From Prevotella sp. UBA6387 (GTDB lineage Bacteria; Bacteroidota; Bacteroidia; Bacteroidales; Bacteroidaceae): DNA of 11,551 nt. Below the pieces are notes generated by a model. It was not told the DNA's origin, ran no database searches, and saw only the letters and a program-made list of their open reading frames with translations. Location of the stretch: assembly GCA_002437565.1 (NCBI GenBank), contig DJQL01000097.1:5582-17132 (forward strand), read 5' to 3'. Positions 6,695-11,551 of the stretch are shown here, one piece after another. Numbering within the stretch: position 1 is the first letter of the stretch; each line of letters opens with the position of its first letter. A program made the translations under genes and the position numbers.

Positions 6695-8995
6695 ATGACG
6701 CAGGATTTGAACATGCTGAAGCGTTTCTACGCTTCCTACTCTGGTAAAGTGAAATCGGCAAGGGTTCGTGCTGGTCGCTCGTTGACTTACGCCGAGAAAG
6801 TATTATTCTCACATCTATTCAATGATAATCTCCCCCTTCGACCATTGCGGCGAGGCGAGTCGTATGTGAACTTCCGTCCCGACCGCGTGGCCATGCAAGA
6901 CGCCACGGCGCAGATGGCTCTCCTGCAGTTCATGAATGCCGGCAAGAGCCATGTGGCAGTGCCAGCCACCGTGCATTGCGATCACCTCATACGTGCCGAC
7001 GTGGGCGTGGAAAAAGACCTGCCCGCGGCCAAGGCGACCAACAAGGAAGTGTACGCTTTCCTGAGGTCAGCGTCGGCAAGGTTCGGCATCGGCTTCTGGG
7101 CTCCCGGTGCCGGCATCATCCATCAGGTGGTGCTTGAGAACTATGCCTTCCCCGGCGGCATGATGGTTGGCACCGACTCTCACACGCCAAACGCCGGTGG
7201 CCTTGGCATGGTTGCCGTGGGCGTGGGTGGAGCCGATGCCGTGGACGTGCTCACCGGGCAGCCTTGGGAGCTGCGCTTGCCTCGACTCATAGGCGTGAGG
7301 CTCACTGGCAAGCTCTCTGGCTGGGCCTCGCCAAAGGATGTCGTCCTTGAAATTCTCGGTCGCCTCACGGTGAAAGGCGGCACAAACGCCATACTCGAAT
7401 ATTTCGGCGACGGCGTGGCGAGCCTTTCCGCGACCGGACGCGCCACTATATGCAACATGGGCGCGGAGCTTGGAGCCACGTGCTCGCTGTTCCCATTCGA
7501 CGGCAACACCGCGGCATACCTTCGCCAGACTGGTCGCGACGACGTTGCCGAGATGGCGCTTGCCAATGCCCAAGACCTCAAGGGCGACGCGGAAGTGTAT
7601 GCCGAGCCAGACAAGTATTTCGACCAGATGATAACCATCGACTTGTCGGCCCTTGAGCCACACCTCAACGGGCCGTTCACGCCCGATGCCGCCACGCCGC
7701 TGTCGGAGATGAAGACCAAGGCCCCAAGGGAAGGCTATCCATTGAAGGTGGAAGTGGCGTTGGTGGGCTCTTGCACCAACTCATCGTATCAAGACTTGGC
7801 GCGCGCCGCGTCGGTGGCTCGCCAGGCCATTGAAAAGCGCATACCGGTGAAGGCAGAGCTCATCATCAATCCCGGGTCGGAGATGATTCGCGCCACGGCG
7901 GAGCGCGACGGCATACTCGAAGACCTCAGGAGTGTAGGCGGAGTGATAATAACCAATGCCTGTGGCCCTTGCATAGGGCAGTGGAAGCGTCATACCGACG
8001 ATGACAACCGCAAGAACACCATCGTGACATCGTTCAACCGCAACTTCCGCCGCCGTGCCGATGGCAACCCCAACACATTCGCCTTCATAGGCTCGCCGGA
8101 GATGGTAGTGGCCCTTGCCGTGGCCGGACGGCTCGACTTCAATCCCGCCACCGACAAGCTCCTGGATGCCGACGGCAACGAGGTAATGCTCGACGAGCCA
8201 CGAGGCGAGGCCTTCCCACCGTCGGGCTTCACCGTGAGCGATGGGCAAGAAGTCGGCAACATGGAGCAACTGGAGAAAGAAGGACTTTTCGTGCCTCCGC
8301 ATGAGGACAATGACGCGGAGGTGGTCATCGACCCACGCTCGGAGCGGCTGCAAAGGCTTGCGCCATTCCCGGCTTGGGATGGCGAGGACTTGGAGGGAAT
8401 GCCAGTGCTCATAAAGGCAAAAGGCAAGTGCACCACCGACCATATATCCATGGCAGGACCGTGGCTGCGTTTCCGTGGCCATTTGCAAAACATATCGGGC
8501 AACCTGCTCATGGGCGCTGAAAACGCTTTCACGGGAAAGAGCAACAGCGTGAAAGACCAAATCGACGGCCAATACAAAGAGGTGTCGGCAGTGGCAAGGC
8601 ACTACAAGGAGCAGGGTGTGCCAAGCATCATCGTGGCGGAAGACAACTATGGCGAGGGAAGCTCGCGCGAGCACGCCGCCATGGAGCCGCGCTTCCTCAA
8701 CGTGCGCGTGGTGCTGGCCAAGAGCTTCGCGCGCATACACGAGACCAACCTCAAGAAGCAGGGAATGCTCGCCTTGACCTTCAAGGACAAGGCCGACTAC
8801 GACAAGGTGAGGGAAGACGACCGCGTGTCGGTCACCGGACTGAAGGGCATGGCACCGGGCAGCGAGTTCACGGTGACGCTCGTCCACGCTGACGGCACCA
8901 AGGAATCATTCAAGGCCCGGCATACATACAATGAGTTGCAGATAGAGTGGCTGAAGGCCGGCAGCGCGCTCAACTACTTGACAACACACAATTAA
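6695..8995 (+). CDS. acnA: Aconitate hydratase, mitochondrial-like
   Basis: Aconitase interconverts citrate and isocitrate with a [4Fe-4S] cluster. From the ATG at 6695 the protein has 766 residues, close to mitochondrial aconitase and shorter than bacterial AcnA or AcnB. The cluster ligands should be Cys360 (VGSCTNSSYQD) and Cys423 and Cys426 (NACGPCIGQW). GTDSHTPN (159-166) is in place. GEGSSREHAAMEPR (653-666) carries the catalytic serine Ser656 and Arg658, and SFARIHETNLKKQG (677-690) is almost as in mitochondria. The C-terminal swivel domain covers about 560-766. An in-frame TTG at 6683 would add four residues; ATG 6695 is preferred because MTQDLNMLKRFYASY looks like a normal family N-terminus, while another ATG at 6713 would trim it. 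First gene of a three-gene operon, with icd 17 bases downstream. Work in Bacteroides fragilis described a mitochondrial-like aconitase with the same partners. Confidence 0.95.
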   Translation: MTQDLNMLKRFYASYSGKVKSARVRAGRSLTYAEKVLFSHLFNDNLPLRPLRRGESYVNFRPDRVAMQDATAQMALLQFMNAGKSHVAVPATVHCDHLIRADVGVEKDLPAAKATNKEVYAFLRSASARFGIGFWAPGAGIIHQVVLENYAFPGGMMVGTDSHTPNAGGLGMVAVGVGGADAVDVLTGQPWELRLPRLIGVRLTGKLSGWASPKDVVLEILGRLTVKGGTNAILEYFGDGVASLSATGRATICNMGAELGATCSLFPFDGNTAAYLRQTGRDDVAEMALANAQDLKGDAEVYAEPDKYFDQMITIDLSALEPHLNGPFTPDAATPLSEMKTKAPREGYPLKVEVALVGSCTNSSYQDLARAASVARQAIEKRIPVKAELIINPGSEMIRATAERDGILEDLRSVGGVIITNACGPCIGQWKRHTDDDNRKNTIVTSFNRNFRRRADGNPNTFAFIGSPEMVVALAVAGRLDFNPATDKLLDADGNEVMLDEPRGEAFPPSGFTVSDGQEVGNMEQLEKEGLFVPPHEDNDAEVVIDPRSERLQRLAPFPAWDGEDLEGMPVLIKAKGKCTTDHISMAGPWLRFRGHLQNISGNLLMGAENAFTGKSNSVKDQIDGQYKEVSAVARHYKEQGVPSIIVAEDNYGEGSSREHAAMEPRFLNVRVVLAKSFARIHETNLKKQGMLALTFKDKADYDKVREDDRVSVTGLKGMAPGSEFTVTLVHADGTKESFKARHTYNELQIEWLKAGSALNYLTTHN

Positions 8996-9012
8996 CATAG
9001 AAACGATACAAG

Positions 9013-10187
<1,175 letters not shown>

Positions 10188-10191
<4 letters not shown>

Positions 10192-11531
10192 AGAAGGAAT
10201 ATTTAGTATACAAACTCAGCGACGAGGTAAAGGACGCCTGCAAGATACCGCAGGAGGCCTTCACCAAGTATGGCGTGAAGCGCGGCTTGCGCAACGATGA
10301 CGGCTCTGGCGTGCTCGTGGGCCTGACAAACATAGGCAATGTCATCGGTTATGACCGTGCCGACGACGGCACGCTGAAGCCCTGCCCCGGACGGCTCTAC
10401 TACCGTGGATACGAACTTGACGACCTCGTGTCGCCACTGCTGAAAGAGAAGCGTTTCGGCTTCGAGGAGGTGGCTTACCTCTTGTTGTCGGGCAAGCTCC
10501 CCGACAAGGAAGAACTGGCGGCTTTCACTGAGCTGCTCAACGACAACATGCCTCTCGACCACCGCACCATAGTGCACATCATCGACATTGAGGGCTCTAA
10601 CATAATGAACATCCTCTCGCGATGCGTGCTGGAGATGTACACCCTCGACCCCAACCCCGACGACATAAGCCGCGACAACCTCATGAGGCAGGCGGTGGAG
10701 CTGATAGCCAAGTTTCCCACCATAGTGGCCTATGCCTACAACATCTATCGCCACTCGGTGCAAGGCAGCAGCCTGCACATCAGTCACCCGAAGGAAAACC
10801 TTGGCATAGCGGAGAACTTCCTCTACATGCTCAAGCGCGACTATACCGACCTCGACGCGCGCATGCTCGACCTGCTGCTCATAACCCAGGCAGAGCATGG
10901 CGGCGGCAACAACTCCACGTTCACCGTGCGCGTGACGAGTTCGACCCGCACAGACACCTATTCGAGCATAGCGGCGGGCATAGGCTCGCTGAAAGGCCCA
11001 CTGCATGGAGGCGCCAACATCAAGTGCATCAACATGTTCCATCACTTGAAGGAGAACATTTCCGACTGGACGGACATAGACGAGATAGACACCTATCTCA
11101 ACCACATGCTCCGCAAGGAGGCCTACGATAAGTCGGGGCTAATCTATGGCATCGGCCATGCCGTATACACCATGAGCGACCCTCGTGCGGTGGAACTGAA
11201 ACGCCTTGCCGGTGAACTGGCCAAGGAGAAAGGCAGGATGAAGGAATATGAGTTCTTGAAACTCATAGAGCAGGAAGGCGTGAAGTGTGTCACGGCATTC
11301 AGGAAGTCGAAGAAACCCATCTGCGCCAACCTCGACTTCTACTCAGGCTTTATATATGAAATGCTCGGACTGCCGCAGGAAATCTACACGCCCATCTTTG
11401 CCATGGCGCGCATCGTGGGTTGGATGGCACACCGCATAGAGGAACTCAACTTCGATGGCCGTCGCATCATCCGACCTGCCTACAAGAACATATTGGAACA
11501 GAAAGGGTATGTGCCGATAGGAGAGAGATGA
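10188..11531 (+). CDS. gltA: Citrate synthase
   Basis: Citrate synthase condenses oxaloacetate and acetyl-CoA to citrate. The 447-residue protein has the catalytic residues of the family: His237 in QAEHGGGN, His324 in GIGHAVYTMSDPR and Asp383 in CANLDFYSG. PLHGGANIK (271-279) is the conserved active-site loop, and LYYRGYELDDL (70-80) is the conserved N-terminal element. Some relatives act on propionyl-CoA (2-methylcitrate synthase) and sequence alone does not exclude this; the acnA-icd operon argues strongly for citrate. The frame stays open further upstream, but ATG 10188 gives a normal N-terminus, and its first codon overlaps the icd stop as ATGA, suggesting translational coupling. The stop at 11529-11531 runs straight into a heptamer repeat, and no terminator is visible before the window ends. 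With acnA and icd it makes 2-oxoglutarate from oxaloacetate and acetyl-CoA. Confidence 0.95.
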
Positions 11532-11551
11532 GGGAAGAGGGAAGAGGGAAG
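11531..11551. repeat. Heptamer tandem repeat (AGGGAAG) at the right edge
   Basis: Three exact copies of AGGGAAG fill 11531-11551 and reach the window end, so the array may be longer. The first base is also the last base of the gltA stop codon. Nearly all bases from 11517 on are purines on this strand. Such short-unit arrays can change copy number by slippage; whether this one does is unknown. Confidence 0.8.

Noticed and set aside
7781..8887. Long open frame antisense to acnA (368 codons)
   Set aside because: It lies wholly opposite a well-supported enzyme gene. The translation is rich in His, Val, Arg and Ala with no recognisable motif, as expected from the complement of GC-rich codons.

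Overview
The window looks like a stretch of a GC-rich Bacteroidales chromosome, most like Prevotellaceae. Three things suggest this. Gene starts lack clear Shine-Dalgarno sequences, and promoters match the Bacteroidetes sigma-ABfr type (TTTG, then TAnnTTTG). One gene belongs to the DUF4301 family, which I know from Bacteroidetes. Two known Bacteroidetes arrangements also occur: a eukaryote-like GT3 glycogen synthase beside an alpha-glucan phosphorylase, and an aconitase - isocitrate dehydrogenase - citrate synthase operon with a mitochondrial-like aconitase. The assignment is by pattern recognition only.

Layout. Positions 1-86 hold part of a 22-bp tandem repeat and no gene. On the minus strand, a 145-residue secreted protein of unknown function (1641-2078) is followed after 36 bases by a DUF4301 protein (87-1604), probably in one transcript. 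A 131-base divergent promoter region (2079-2209) separates this pair from the plus-strand glycogen operon: GT3 glycogen synthase (2210-3874) and alpha-glucan phosphorylase glgP (3931-6492). A strong hairpin terminator follows at about 6513-6577. An AT-rich promoter region then leads into the TCA operon: acnA (6695-8995), icd (9013-10191) and gltA (10188-11531), with 17 bases between the first two and a 4-base ATGA overlap between the last two. The window ends in a heptamer repeat that begins on the last base of the gltA stop codon.

How the genes work together. The glycogen operon pairs the enzyme that lengthens alpha-1,4-glucan with the one that releases glucose-1-phosphate from it. No glgC is present, as expected for a UDP-glucose-using GT3 enzyme. 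The divergent DUF4301 protein has sequence elements reminiscent of UDP-sugar pyrophosphorylases, so a link to sugar-nucleotide metabolism is possible but unproven. The TCA operon is the oxidative branch from oxaloacetate and acetyl-CoA to 2-oxoglutarate, whose usual role in these anaerobes is supplying glutamate. The isocitrate dehydrogenase has Asp-Ile where the NADP-specific E. coli enzyme has Lys-Tyr, which predicts NAD+ use.

I found no mobile element, CRISPR array, tRNA or rRNA, and no clear new multi-gene system. The points most worth following are the DUF4301 nucleotidyltransferase-like signature, the predicted NAD-type Icd, the altered regulatory arginine cluster of the GT3 synthase, the edge repeats, and the palindrome pair upstream of acnA.
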